Positions 42,546 through 52,491 are shown, counted from the first letter of the stretch. The stretch is 64,000 bases of DNA from Prochlorococcus sp. MIT 1307 (GCF_034092395.1 NZ_CP139301.1:186001-250000); one strand, 5' to 3'. Notes: generated by a model from the sequence alone, not told the origin. Translations and numbers: made by a program.

Positions 42546-44981
42546 TTGGCTTTGGAAGTAGAGCATGGTTTTAGTGATTTGTTAGGTAGAGATGAAACCT
42601 TTAGCTCTTTCATGGCTCGACAAATTATTGCCATTCCTGATAACAATATAGATAGATCTTTATTGTCTAGATTAAACGATATCTCAAAAAAATATCTACA
42701 ATATGCTGATAATACAGACTCTATAAAGCGCCGCTTGGTATCTAGTACCAGGCAGTTTCTGTATAAATTAGAAAAAGAATTTTGTTTGCCCAGTCAAGAT
42801 CATAAGCTAAGCTTAAATATAAAGAATATTGAAGACTCTAAGATTAGTCCAGGATCAATTTCTCATACAATATTAAGCCTTAGTAGTCCGTTAATTGATG
42901 TCAAGGGTATTGGCGTAAAAATCGCGGAAAAATTAGCATCTATTGGCATTCTCTCCATCAAGGATTTACTCCAAGCCTATCCTAGAGACTATGTCGATTA
43001 CTCATCATTACTTGCTATCAAAGATTTAAAGCCAGGTAAAACAGCAACTTTAGTTGCAACTGTACGACGTTGTAATGGATTCAAGAGCCCTAAAAATAAA
43101 AATTTATCTATTCTTGAATTACACCTTCAGGATAAAAGTGGGCGTATTAAAGTCACTAGATTTTTTGCAGGTTACCGTTTCAGCCATATTTCATATTTAA
43201 AAAGCCAGATAAGGCTTTATCCTCCCGGATCGCTAGTTGCAGTAAGTGGAATGGTTAAAAGTGGCCCTTATGGAAAGACTTTCCATGACCCATTGATAGA
43301 AGTTTTAGAAAATAAGAACTCTTCAATTAAATCTCAAAGTATTGGTCGATTATTGCCCGTTTACTCATTAACTGAAGGTCTTACTGCAGAACGTTTTAGA
43401 AATCTCATGGAAATTGTTTTGCCATTGGCTAAAACATGGCAAGATCCGCTTCCAGAAAATAGATTAAATACCCTTTCTTTACCTACTAAGAGTGAAGCAA
43501 TAAGAGCAATACATAGGCCTTATAACCAAAACTCACTTAAAGCGGCACGTCGCAGATTAGTCTTTGATGAATTCCTTTTATTACAACTGAGTTTATTACG
43601 AAGGCGCATTGCGCTTCGTAAGTGCTCTGCTCCACCATTAAATATTTCATGGGAACGTGATGGATTAGTTGGTCGTTTCCTTGAATTATTACCGTTCTCA
43701 TTAACAAAAGCTCAACAGCGAGTTCTATCCGAAATTGAATCGGATCTTGTTAAACCAGATCCGATGGCCCGTTTAGTACAAGGTGATGTGGGAAGTGGTA
43801 AAACCGTTGTAGCAATAGCAGCTCTTTTAAATGCTGTTCAATCTGGTTGGCAAGGAGCTTTCATGGCTCCTACTGAAGTCTTAGCAGCTCAGCATTACAG
43901 AACATTATGTAAGTGGCTTACTCATCTTCACGTAAATGTTGAGTTACTTACCGGATCTACGCCTCGTAAGCAACGACGTCGAATTTTAGATGATCTCTCA
44001 AATGGATCTTTGAAAATACTTGTAGGCACTCATGCACTTATTGAAGACCCAGTTTCATTTTTACGTCTAGGACTAGTTGTGGTTGATGAGCAACATCGGT
44101 TTGGTGTGCACCAGAGAAATCGATTATTAGCTAAGGGGCTTCAGCCACATCTATTAACGATGACTGCTACACCTATTCCTCGAACGTTAGCCCTTTCTTT
44201 GCATGGCGACTTGGATGTCAGTCAGATTGATGAATTGCCACCCAACCGTACACCTATAAAGACATATTTACTTTCAAGTGCACAAAGAGAAAGGGCATAT
44301 CAATTAATCAGAGATGAAGTTTTAAAGGGTCAGCGAGCCTATTTCGTTTTACCATTGGTGGATGAATCAGAAAAACTTGACCTCCGTTCAGCAATTGAGG
44401 TTTATAAGCAACTAACAGAAGTTGTTTTTCCAGAATTTGTTGTGGGTTTGTTGCATGGACGAATGACTAGTGCTGAGAAGCAGTCTGCTATTCAGGATTT
44501 TGTTACAGGTAAATGTGTGCTGCTTGTCTCGACAACAGTAGTCGAAGTTGGTGTAGATGTAGCTGAAGCAACTGTAATGGTTATAGACCATGCAGATCGT
44601 TTTGGTCTGGCTCAATTGCATCAATTGCGAGGACGTGTTGGAAGAGGAGCAAAAACTTCTCATTGCTTGCTTATCAATGACAGTCAAAATGATCTGGCAA
44701 GGCAACGCTTAGAAGTTCTTGTTAGTTCAAATGATGGGTTTGAAATTTCAGAAATTGACCTGCGTTTACGTGGACCAGGACAAGTTCTAGGCACGCGGCA
44801 GTCGGGGCTACCCGATTTTGCGCTTGCTAGCTTGATAGATGATCACGCAGTTCTTGATGAAGCACGGAAGGAGGCTATCAATATTTTGGAAGATGACCCT
44901 GAGCTTGAAAGAAATCCGCTACTTAAACAGATTGTTGACGAGCATTCGGAGCGTTTAAGCAATAAAGCAAGCTTGAATTAA
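42546..44981 (+). CDS. recG: ATP-dependent DNA helicase RecG
   Basis: 811 residues from TTG 42546. It regresses stalled replication forks. The wedge OB domain begins near residue 170 (TATLVATVRRCNGFKSP region). Helicase core: Q motif PFSLTKAQQRVLSEIE, Walker A QGDVGSGKTVVAIAALL, DEQH box VVVDEQHRFGVHQR, TATPIPRTLALSLHGDLDVSQIDELP, motif V/VI VEVGVDVAEATVMVIDHADRFGLAQLHQLRGRVGRG. Coding-like sequence continues in frame up to 20 codons upstream without a standard start codon, so the real N-terminus may be longer. Confidence 0.96.
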   Translation: MALEVEHGFSDLLGRDETFSSFMARQIIAIPDNNIDRSLLSRLNDISKKYLQYADNTDSIKRRLVSSTRQFLYKLEKEFCLPSQDHKLSLNIKNIEDSKISPGSISHTILSLSSPLIDVKGIGVKIAEKLASIGILSIKDLLQAYPRDYVDYSSLLAIKDLKPGKTATLVATVRRCNGFKSPKNKNLSILELHLQDKSGRIKVTRFFAGYRFSHISYLKSQIRLYPPGSLVAVSGMVKSGPYGKTFHDPLIEVLENKNSSIKSQSIGRLLPVYSLTEGLTAERFRNLMEIVLPLAKTWQDPLPENRLNTLSLPTKSEAIRAIHRPYNQNSLKAARRRLVFDEFLLLQLSLLRRRIALRKCSAPPLNISWERDGLVGRFLELLPFSLTKAQQRVLSEIESDLVKPDPMARLVQGDVGSGKTVVAIAALLNAVQSGWQGAFMAPTEVLAAQHYRTLCKWLTHLHVNVELLTGSTPRKQRRRILDDLSNGSLKILVGTHALIEDPVSFLRLGLVVVDEQHRFGVHQRNRLLAKGLQPHLLTMTATPIPRTLALSLHGDLDVSQIDELPPNRTPIKTYLLSSAQRERAYQLIRDEVLKGQRAYFVLPLVDESEKLDLRSAIEVYKQLTEVVFPEFVVGLLHGRMTSAEKQSAIQDFVTGKCVLLVSTTVVEVGVDVAEATVMVIDHADRFGLAQLHQLRGRVGRGAKTSHCLLINDSQNDLARQRLEVLVSSNDGFEISEIDLRLRGPGQVLGTRQSGLPDFALASLIDDHAVLDEARKEAINILEDDPELERNPLLKQIVDEHSERLSNKASLN

Positions 44982-45302
44982 TATTTTCCACATACCTGAG
45001 ACTCGTCTAATACTGTTGAGATCTTTTCTTGTGAAAGCCCTTACGAAAGGAATATCTAGATATTCTAGGTATATCTAGTGGTAATTCTGTTTTATTTTAA
45101 TAGCTTATTCATCTAAATAAAAAGAACCATTTAGCAAGTAATCTCAACAGATTCTTGACCCATTTCAGGTAAATAGAAAGCCCTTTTTTATTGCTTTACA
45201 ATTCATATAGCATAAAACCTCTTGTATCTGAAATCTAATTAGCTATAAATAGCGAGACACAGCCTGTGGAAAAGTCTTCTAAATTTGTGGAAACTTTGAT
45301 TT
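44982..45302. other. 321-base intergenic region with inverted repeats
   Basis: No ORF of note. It holds a perfect 14-bp palindrome AATATCTAGATATT (45051-45064), a partner ATATCTAG copy just after it, and a 10-bp inverted repeat CTGTTGAGAT (45013-45022) / ATCTCAACAG (45141-45150) that encloses about 118 bases. The motif GAAAGCCC occurs at 45033 and 45177. It could encode a small RNA or only the recG 3' end and the dipeptidase promoter. Confidence 0.5.
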
Positions 45303-46043
45303 ATGAGGTGTTTTGAGCGACGCCCATGGAATGATTTACCGATTGTTGAATCTGGTGAAGAGCTTGTTAAATTAAAGAGCAATTTTTTTTGTCTTGAACC
45401 ACATCCTTATTTGTCACTAGGGGCGCCCTATGGAGAAAATGTTGATCCTTGGAGATTGCGAACTGGTGTATTCAATCGTTTAGTTCTTGCTCAAAACTAT
45501 TTAAAAAAAGATTTTCCTGAATTTCGTTTGGCAATATTCGATGCATGGAGACCTATTCCTGTACAGGCCTTTATGGTGGAGAAATCTATTGAGGACCATT
45601 GCATATTAAGAGGAGTTGACCGAAAGAACCCAGACCATAAAGTTGCCTTTACTCAAGTAGTTAAGGACGTTGAGCAATTCTGGGCCCCACCCAGTCTTGA
45701 TCCTAATAATCCGCCTCCACACAGCACTGGAGGCGCTGTAGATTTAACACTTGCGAATATTCAAGGTAATCTTTTGGATATGGGTAGCAAGATTGATGAG
45801 ATTGGTGATATTTCTTCTCCTAACTACTTTTTATTGACTGCAAAGAAGAATGTTTACTGTGATTTATGGCATCAAAGGAGGCTCTCTCTTGCGATGGTCA
45901 TGAAAAAGGCAGGATTTGTGCAGCATCCCAATGAATGGTGGCACTTTAGTTATGGAGATCAGCTCTGGGCATGGAGTAGAAACTTGCCTGAGGCCATTTA
46001 TGGTTCGTGCACTCCACCAGTAAGTAGAGAGGAAATTGCTTGA
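45303..46043 (+). CDS. D-alanyl-D-alanine dipeptidase, VanX-like (M15D)
   Basis: 246 residues, ATG near 45303. Zinc dipeptidase family. The motif S-x-H-x3-G-x-A-x-D appears as PHSTGGAVDLTL and the second motif as NEWWHFSYGDQLW (catalytic Glu and His ligand). FDAWRPIPVQ is the usual substrate-binding segment. No signal peptide, so it is probably cytoplasmic recycling of D-Ala-D-Ala rather than vancomycin resistance. Its last 46 bases overlap the 3' end of sir on the other strand. Confidence 0.92.
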   Translation: MRCFERRPWNDLPIVESGEELVKLKSNFFCLEPHPYLSLGAPYGENVDPWRLRTGVFNRLVLAQNYLKKDFPEFRLAIFDAWRPIPVQAFMVEKSIEDHCILRGVDRKNPDHKVAFTQVVKDVEQFWAPPSLDPNNPPPHSTGGAVDLTLANIQGNLLDMGSKIDEIGDISSPNYFLLTAKKNVYCDLWHQRRLSLAMVMKKAGFVQHPNEWWHFSYGDQLWAWSRNLPEAIYGSCTPPVSREEIA

Positions 46044-47839
46044 TCGCCTAGATTCCTTACGTGCTCACCAAGACTAATACTTGCTCCGGTGTTTTTCCAG
46101 CTTTTAAGCAAGGGTCTCAGTGTTGATTCTAACTCAGTTATTGGCATGCGTTGCAAATATGGTTTGGCTAGCCTCTCAAGATCAGGGGTGCCTCCTAACC
46201 ATAGTTGATAATCGCCTACACCACTACCTACTAGAGCTAATTCCGCCATATATGGTCTAGCACAACCATTGGGACAGCCTGTCATCCTTATTAGTATTGA
46301 TTTATTGATATCCATCTCTTTTAATAAAGCCTCTACTCGATTAAGGACACCTGGTAAGGCTCTTTCAGCTTCGGTTACTGCGAGACCGCATAATGGAAGA
46401 GCTGGACAAGCAAGGGCATGCTTCTCTAGTCTTTTTACCTTCTCAGGATATTCTATTCCTAAAACTTCCAGACCTCTTTTTACGCTGGATTTTTGAATGT
46501 CTCCAATATTGCACAATAATATATCTTGGTTTGGTGTAAGTCGTATTTCAAGTTGGTAGGTCTCTACAAGTTTTCTAAGGCCTTTCTTTAGATTACCTTT
46601 TAAACGTCCAGATAAGAGAGGTATACCTACAAACCAAATGCCTTTTGATTGACGATTCCAACCCAAATAATCTTTTAATTTCTTTTTTGTTTCAGGGACA
46701 GGCGGCTTGATCTCCTGTTGAAAGTATTTTGTTGTGAGTTCATTTTTAAACCATTGGAACCCCATCTCATGGAGTAGATATTTCATTCGAGCGTGTCTTC
46801 TGGTTTTTCTGTCTCCATAATCTCTTTGTAGTGCCAATACAGACTGTACAAACTCCAAAATATGTTCTCCTGCTACATATCCTAAAAGATCAGCAGTCCG
46901 TGCATATGTCTGTTCATTGTTGTGGGTTCTCCCCATCCCTCCTCCAACATAGACATTACATCCTTTTAGAGTGCCATTTTTCTTCGTGAAGGCTACTAAC
47001 CCTATGTCATGAGTAAGAATGTCTACTGAGTTATCGCCTGGAACAGTCACTGCGCATTTGAATTTACGAGGCATATAAGTAGAGCCATAAAGTGGTTCGT
47101 TTAAGTCGCCGCTAAATACAGCTCCTTGCTTTTGTTTTGTTTTTGCTTTGCTTACTGCTTTATTAGGTTGAATTCTGTATCGCAAGTCTCCATCAACCCA
47201 AAGGTCTAGATAGGAACTTTGTGCTGTAAAAGGTGTTAGAAGGTCAGCAATTTCTTGCGCGAGTTTTCTTGAAGCTGGATAGCCACCATATTCATACGGT
47301 GCTGCTGGTGCCATTACGTTGCGATTGATATCACCACATGCGGCTAGCGTGGACCCTAATGATTTGATAATTGTTCTGATGACTTTACGTAGGTTTTCTT
47401 TCTTGACTCCGTGCATTTGAAATGCTTGTCGGGTTGTTGCTCGGAGTGTTCCATTGCCAAGTTGATCGGAAAGCTGGTCTAGAGCAAAAAATAAGGAAGG
47501 TGGGATTTTTCCTCCTGGGCTTCGTAGTCGGAGCATCATCTGCCAGTCTTTACTAGAGCCTTTTTTGCGATTTTCCCTATTGTCTTGTTGATAACTTCCG
47601 TGAAACTTCAGTAACTGAAGTGCGTCATTAGAAAAATGATCACTTTCGTTCTCAAGCTCAGTTTCAAGAGGCTCTCTTAAATATTTGCTTTCAGCTTTGA
47701 ATCTTTCGAATTTCGTGAGTTCTGATTTATTTGCAATACAAGGAAAGAGGCTTTTATCTGCCGTCTGATCAGACTCTTTATCCCCTTGAATCACGGCACA
47801 ATTTTTTTCCTCCTTTAGGGTAGCTAAACGTACAGTCAT
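45998..47839 (-). CDS. sir: Ferredoxin-sulfite reductase
   Basis: 613 residues. Six-electron reduction of sulfite to sulfide with ferredoxin, using siroheme and a 4Fe-4S cluster. Cluster and siroheme ligands appear as C-x5-C (ACPALPLCGLA) and C-x3-C (MTGCPNGCARPYM). Repeated halves include RSPGGKIPPSLFFALDQLSD and TRQAFQMHGV. Sulfite rather than nitrite reductase is favoured by the CGDINRNVMAPAAP stretch. A hydrophilic N-terminal extension (about 45 residues) precedes the fold. Divergent from glyS by 50 bases. Confidence 0.95.
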   Translation of the reverse strand: MTVRLATLKEEKNCAVIQGDKESDQTADKSLFPCIANKSELTKFERFKAESKYLREPLETELENESDHFSNDALQLLKFHGSYQQDNRENRKKGSSKDWQMMLRLRSPGGKIPPSLFFALDQLSDQLGNGTLRATTRQAFQMHGVKKENLRKVIRTIIKSLGSTLAACGDINRNVMAPAAPYEYGGYPASRKLAQEIADLLTPFTAQSSYLDLWVDGDLRYRIQPNKAVSKAKTKQKQGAVFSGDLNEPLYGSTYMPRKFKCAVTVPGDNSVDILTHDIGLVAFTKKNGTLKGCNVYVGGGMGRTHNNEQTYARTADLLGYVAGEHILEFVQSVLALQRDYGDRKTRRHARMKYLLHEMGFQWFKNELTTKYFQQEIKPPVPETKKKLKDYLGWNRQSKGIWFVGIPLLSGRLKGNLKKGLRKLVETYQLEIRLTPNQDILLCNIGDIQKSSVKRGLEVLGIEYPEKVKRLEKHALACPALPLCGLAVTEAERALPGVLNRVEALLKEMDINKSILIRMTGCPNGCARPYMAELALVGSGVGDYQLWLGGTPDLERLAKPYLQRMPITELESTLRPLLKSWKNTGASISLGEHVRNLGDQAISSLLTGGVHEP

Positions 47840-47889
47840 TTATCGACCGTTTATTCAATAAAGTGTGATATTGCATTACCTAACTCTCC

Positions 47890-50061
47890 GTGGCGACTTT
47901 TCTTCTTGAGGTCGGGACAGAGGAGCTACCAGCAGACTTTGCTCGGCTAGTTACTCCCCAATTGGAGAAGCTAGTAAAAAATGATTTAACCCAAAGGCGT
48001 TTAGATTTTCAACTTGTCAAGTGCACTAGTACGCCTAGAAGAATTGTACTTATTGCTGAGGGAGTGGCTGATTCAGCCCGAGATTTTGAATCGGAATATA
48101 AGGGACCTCCTGCAAATAAAGCTTTTCTGAATGGTTCTCCCACAAAAGCAGCAATAGGTTTTGCAAAGAAATTCGATCTTGACCCTTCTGCTTTGGAAGT
48201 ACGCGAAACATCTAAGGGATCATTTGTCTTTGCAAAAGTTTGTGAGAGTGGTGCAGATGCCAAAGAGTTATTGGGTGAATTGATACCTGGTTGGATTGGA
48301 AATTTGCAAGGACGTCGTTTTATGCGTTGGGGTTTAGGAGAACAACGTTTCTCAAGGCCAGTGAGGTGGCTTGTTGCTTTTTTGGATGAATCTTTGATCA
48401 AAGTTTGCCTTAAAGGTACAGACCCTGAAGTCGTTTCTGGAAGGCAAAGTAAGGGACATAGGTTGCATCAAGATGATGTTGTTATAAGTTCTGCAAAAGA
48501 ATATCAATCAATTTTGAGTAAGTCTGGTGTTCAAATTGACCGAGATAAACGTCAGGGATTGATTCAACAATTAATAATTAATGCATCTAAAGAACTTAAT
48601 GCTGTTGTTGATATCTCTATAGAGTTGTTGGAGGAACTAACTGATTTAGTTGAGTCACCAAACCTAATCATAGGGGAATTCGACCATCAATTTCTTGAGT
48701 TGCCTGCTGAAGTGCTAAGCACTGTCATGCGCGTTCATCAACGTTATATTCCACTATATTTAGATCTTGATTTGGTTGACCCCTTATCTCTTAATGCAAA
48801 GAATACTCTTTTCCCCAAATTCCTATGCATAAGTAATGGATTGCCTTCAGCAAATAAAACTATTAAGCTAGGAAACGAAAGGGTTTTAAGAGCACGACTT
48901 TCAGACGCACAGTTTTTTGTTCAGGCTGATCTTGCCGTAACTAGTTCTGATAGATGTGATCAACTTAGTAATGTTACCTTTGCAGAAGGATTGGGGTCAC
49001 TTCTTGATCGAGTGAAAAGAATTGAGTGGATTTCTAATTCACTCTGTAAATACCTCAAGTATTTAAGTCTTGATAAGCAAATTATTCATAGAGCAGCATC
49101 TTTATGTAAGCATGATTTAGTTAGCCAGATGGTTAACGAGTTCCCTGAGCTTCAAGGAATAATAGGAGCTAAGTATCTTCTTGCTGAAGGAGAGTCTAGA
49201 GATATTTCGTTGGCTGTTTTAGAACACTATTTACCACGTTATGCAGGAGGTGACCTTCCAAAATCAGATGCTGGTTCTATTCTTGCCTTGTCTGAAAGAA
49301 TAGAGTTATTGCTTAGTATTTTTGCTAAAGGAGAGAGGCCTACTGGTTCTTCTGATCCTTATGCATTAAGAAGAGCCGGGAATGGAATATTATTGATACT
49401 TAAAGAAAAAGGTTGGAAATTAAATCTTAATGAACTCTTAGAATATTCTATAAATTACTGGTCAGCTCTATTTACAGAATTAACGATAAACCCAAATAGA
49501 ATCTTATTAGACATATCAGAATTCCTCAGACTTAGAATTATTAGCATTCTTGAAGAATCTGGCATTGATTTTGATATAGCTCAGGCTGTAGCAGGACAAA
49601 CAATAGATATCAAGCGCTTATTATCTGACCCTGTTGATGTATTTACTAGAGCTAATTTGCTTACAGATATGAGAAGTTCAGGTCAATTATTATCAGTCCA
49701 GCAAGTGGTAACCAGAGCTTCACGCTTGGCTAAGAGTAGTTTGCTAGATATAAGTCTTTTAAGTTCTACTAATGTGGTTGATTCTAAGTTATTTGAAAAG
49801 GAAAGTGAGTTTAATATGTTAAAGATTATAAATTCCCTTGAGCCGATTGCTCTTAGCGATCATTCAGATCGATATGTGCTTTTAGCAAAAAAACTTTCTG
49901 AAAGCACATCAGTATTATCCTCTTTCTTTGATGGAGATGGAAGTGTTATGGTTATGACTGATTCAGATGATATTAGAATAAACAGGCTTAACTTGCTGAG
50001 AGTTCTATGTAATCAGGCAAGTATAATTGCAGATTTTGATCAGATAAAAATGATCAAATAA
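47890..50061 (+). CDS. glyS: Glycyl-tRNA synthetase beta subunit
   Basis: 723 residues from GTG 47890. tRNA-recognition chain of the alpha2-beta2 bacterial enzyme; it starts MATFLLEVGTEELPADFA. Family features are FMRWGLGEQRFSRPVRWLVAFLD, VMRVHQRYIPLYLD, LVSQMVNEFPELQGIIGAKYLL (HD-like region) and DPYALRRAGNGIL. The C-terminal anticodon-binding-like domain is present. glyQ is not in the window. Confidence 0.97.
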   Translation: MATFLLEVGTEELPADFARLVTPQLEKLVKNDLTQRRLDFQLVKCTSTPRRIVLIAEGVADSARDFESEYKGPPANKAFLNGSPTKAAIGFAKKFDLDPSALEVRETSKGSFVFAKVCESGADAKELLGELIPGWIGNLQGRRFMRWGLGEQRFSRPVRWLVAFLDESLIKVCLKGTDPEVVSGRQSKGHRLHQDDVVISSAKEYQSILSKSGVQIDRDKRQGLIQQLIINASKELNAVVDISIELLEELTDLVESPNLIIGEFDHQFLELPAEVLSTVMRVHQRYIPLYLDLDLVDPLSLNAKNTLFPKFLCISNGLPSANKTIKLGNERVLRARLSDAQFFVQADLAVTSSDRCDQLSNVTFAEGLGSLLDRVKRIEWISNSLCKYLKYLSLDKQIIHRAASLCKHDLVSQMVNEFPELQGIIGAKYLLAEGESRDISLAVLEHYLPRYAGGDLPKSDAGSILALSERIELLLSIFAKGERPTGSSDPYALRRAGNGILLILKEKGWKLNLNELLEYSINYWSALFTELTINPNRILLDISEFLRLRIISILEESGIDFDIAQAVAGQTIDIKRLLSDPVDVFTRANLLTDMRSSGQLLSVQQVVTRASRLAKSSLLDISLLSSTNVVDSKLFEKESEFNMLKIINSLEPIALSDHSDRYVLLAKKLSESTSVLSSFFDGDGSVMVMTDSDDIRINRLNLLRVLCNQASIIADFDQIKMIK

Positions 50062-50109
50062 AGAACTATCTGATCATTCTTATTGACTTAGGGGTTGCTA
50101 TTTAATTGA

Positions 50110-51471
50110 TCAACTTTTAGTTGCGGTAACTTTTTCCTCGTCTGTGGGTACTTTTATACCTCCCTTTATCGTACATACTTCCAGCATCTTATTTACTTCT
50201 GCATCGTCTCGAACTGTACTAGGTACCGGTTTGTATTTATCAGGTGCAAGTGCCCGCCCTCTTAGAACAGATCCTATGGTCATAAAAGTGAGTTTAATTT
50301 GTTGAAGAGGTTTCATTGCTACAACTGTCTTATATAAATAACTATCGAAAGTAAGTCTTTGAACATCTAAGTCATCACACATTTCTACAAATGCTTCTCT
50401 TGCACCATCATTTGAATAGAAGATATTTTGGAGAATTTCCAGAACTTTGTAAGTAGCTCCATATTTCTTGTCCCATTTAGTAAGGTATTTTTTTAGATCA
50501 CCTTCGCTAGGTATTCTTTTCCCTCGTTGACTTGCCTCGACAATCTCTTCAGCGCACATACGACCACTTTTAGCTGCAAAATAAATCCCTTCACCAGAAC
50601 TTTTTGTTACGTACCCTGCAGCATCCCCAACAAGAGCCATTCTTCCAACCACTCGACGTGGCCGAGGATGTTCTGGAATAGGATGTGCTTCAACCTTTAT
50701 AACCTCGCCATTCACAAGTCTTTTTTTTGCTCTTTCTCTTACACCTACCTGAAGACTTTTTATAAGTGATTGATTCTTTTGCATGGTCCCTGTGCCTACT
50801 GCAACGTGATCATATTTAGGAAAAACCCACCCATAGAAATCAGGTGAAACATCTGTTCCTACATACATTTCAGCAAGATCCTCGTAGTAACTCATTTCCT
50901 TCTCAGGAAGTTTGATTCTTTCTTGAAAGGCAATAGCAACGTTGTAGTCACCCGCATCCATGGCTTTTGCAACGCGGCTATTGGCGCCATCAGCCCCAAT
51001 TATCAGATCAACTTCAAGAGACTTGGTTTCACCAGTAGCATCACCTGATGAGAAATCTGAATAGGTAAGGGTATAGGGGCCTTCACGATTTGTTCCGGTG
51101 TCAATTTTGGTTACCAATCCATTAACCAGGTTTGCTCCTAGTTCAGCTGCACGATTACGCATAAAGGCATCCATAACCTCTCTGCGGCACATTCCTATGT
51201 ATTCATTCTCGGTTTTGCCATAAACCTTGTCTAGGCTTATATCCACTTCGCGATTGGAAGGTGAAATCATTCTCATATTGCGTACTTTTCGATCAATGAT
51301 CGAGTCAGGAAGATCGAACTCGGCCACCATGCAAAGAGGAATTGCACCTCCACAAGGTTTTGCATTATCAAGCTTTCGCTCAAAGATCCAGGTTTTGATT
51401 CCTGCTTTTGCAAGAATTTCTGCGGCACATGAGCCACTTGGGCCCCCACCGATCACTGCTACACGCAACAT
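50110..51471 (-). CDS. chlP: Geranylgeranyl reductase ChlP
   Basis: 453 residues. Flavoprotein that reduces geranylgeranyl to phytyl groups for chlorophyll and tocopherol. The N-terminal Rossmann motif is VAVIGGGPSGSCAAEILAKAG; PCGGAIPLCMVAEFDLP, IGADGANSRVAKAMDAGDY and ALVGDAAGYVTKSSGEGIYFAAKSG are family motifs. ATG at 51471. It stands alone, divergent from the VanY-like gene. Confidence 0.97.
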   Translation of the reverse strand: MLRVAVIGGGPSGSCAAEILAKAGIKTWIFERKLDNAKPCGGAIPLCMVAEFDLPDSIIDRKVRNMRMISPSNREVDISLDKVYGKTENEYIGMCRREVMDAFMRNRAAELGANLVNGLVTKIDTGTNREGPYTLTYSDFSSGDATGETKSLEVDLIIGADGANSRVAKAMDAGDYNVAIAFQERIKLPEKEMSYYEDLAEMYVGTDVSPDFYGWVFPKYDHVAVGTGTMQKNQSLIKSLQVGVRERAKKRLVNGEVIKVEAHPIPEHPRPRRVVGRMALVGDAAGYVTKSSGEGIYFAAKSGRMCAEEIVEASQRGKRIPSEGDLKKYLTKWDKKYGATYKVLEILQNIFYSNDGAREAFVEMCDDLDVQRLTFDSYLYKTVVAMKPLQQIKLTFMTIGSVLRGRALAPDKYKPVPSTVRDDAEVNKMLEVCTIKGGIKVPTDEEKVTATKS

Positions 51472-51583
51472 CTTTTAGGCTTAATTATATATTCGTCAAT
51501 GAAAACTAACTCGCCAAAAGAAATCTCGTAAAGAGTTCTTGCCAACCCCGTTACGATCGATACAAACATTCTTTTTCAAATTT

Positions 51584-52327
51584 GTGGCTCGAGCTGAATC
51601 CGCTCGAAGCAATAACACCGATGATATCCCTCTTGCACGAAGGTCTAATCCAATTAGACCCTCTTCAAAAGGGGTTAGGTTTATAGCTCTTGCATCGGCT
51701 TTCTTAGGTGGTTCAGCGATATTGCTGTATGTAAGCTTTTCATCTCGTTTTATAGGATCAGCACCTTTACTTGGGACTCAGCAATTGCCTTCCTCTGATG
51801 GCCTTTTGCTTGGTCATTTCCCATATCCAGAGGTCTCAGCTCAACAATTGGTTTCGGTCTATCCAGGTTTAGATATTCATAAGGACACCTACAAAGCTCT
51901 TAAATTAATGCGCTCAGCTGCTAGCGCTGATGGAATTGATTTAGTTCTTTTGAGTGGTTATCGATCGCATGATCTTCAAAGACAAATTTTTTATGGAAGA
52001 AAATCAGCTCGAAATCAGATTGCAATTGAAAGAGCAAAAGTTTCAGCTCCGCCTGGATATTCTGAGCACAGCACAGGCTATGCAATCGATTTAGGTGACG
52101 CAAAAAGACGAGAAACTGATTTAGAAGTTGAATTTGAAACAACTGATGCTTTTATATGGCTTCAAAAAAATGCTGCCAAATATCACTTTGTGCTTTCATT
52201 CCCTAGAGGGAATGCACAGAAAGTAAGTTACGAGCCTTGGCATTGGAGATTTGAGGGCACTGTTGATGCTCTTAGGCAGTTTCAGGCCGCCAATGAACGT
52301 GCGCGCACAAGAGAGGCCTCAAATTAA
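51584..52327 (+). CDS. D-alanyl-D-alanine carboxypeptidase, VanY-like (M15B)
   Basis: 247 residues from GTG 51584; a TTG at 51539 would extend it by 15. A short cytoplasmic tail and one membrane helix (ALASAFLGGSAILLYVSFSS) anchor a periplasmic LAS-type peptidase. YPGLDIHKDTYKALKLM, LLSGYRSHDLQRQIFY, the zinc motif SEHSTGYAIDLGD and the catalytic EPWHWRF are present. It trims D-Ala from peptidoglycan stem peptides. Confidence 0.9.
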   Translation: MARAESARSNNTDDIPLARRSNPIRPSSKGVRFIALASAFLGGSAILLYVSFSSRFIGSAPLLGTQQLPSSDGLLLGHFPYPEVSAQQLVSVYPGLDIHKDTYKALKLMRSAASADGIDLVLLSGYRSHDLQRQIFYGRKSARNQIAIERAKVSAPPGYSEHSTGYAIDLGDAKRRETDLEVEFETTDAFIWLQKNAAKYHFVLSFPRGNAQKVSYEPWHWRFEGTVDALRQFQAANERARTREASN

Positions 52328-52451
52328 GTTGTTGAATTTCGCATTTCGCAATCTTTTCTTGATTAATCTTGCTTTGGTTCAAACTTAAAAGGTCATTGAA
52401 GGCAGTTTTATTGGTTACTTATTTCTAAAGTTGAGATAGTCTTTCGCCTTG

Positions 52452-52470
52452 CGCTCTAGAGCGTTTTTTT
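52452..52470 (+). terminator. Intrinsic terminator or attenuator before typA
   Basis: CGCTCTAGAGCG (52452-52463) folds into a 4-pair stem with a 4-base loop and is followed at once by seven T (52464-52470). It could end the VanY-like transcript 125 bases downstream of its stop, but lies only 21 bases before the typA ATG, so any typA transcript from upstream must cross it. Confidence 0.6.
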
Positions 52471-52491
52471 ATAACGGAAGCATTGATTAAA

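Noticed and set aside
45303-46043. Vancomycin resistance (vanX) gene
   Set aside because: No vanH/vanA partners, a Gram-negative cyanobacterial context, and a common housekeeping dipeptidase family; resistance is not supported.
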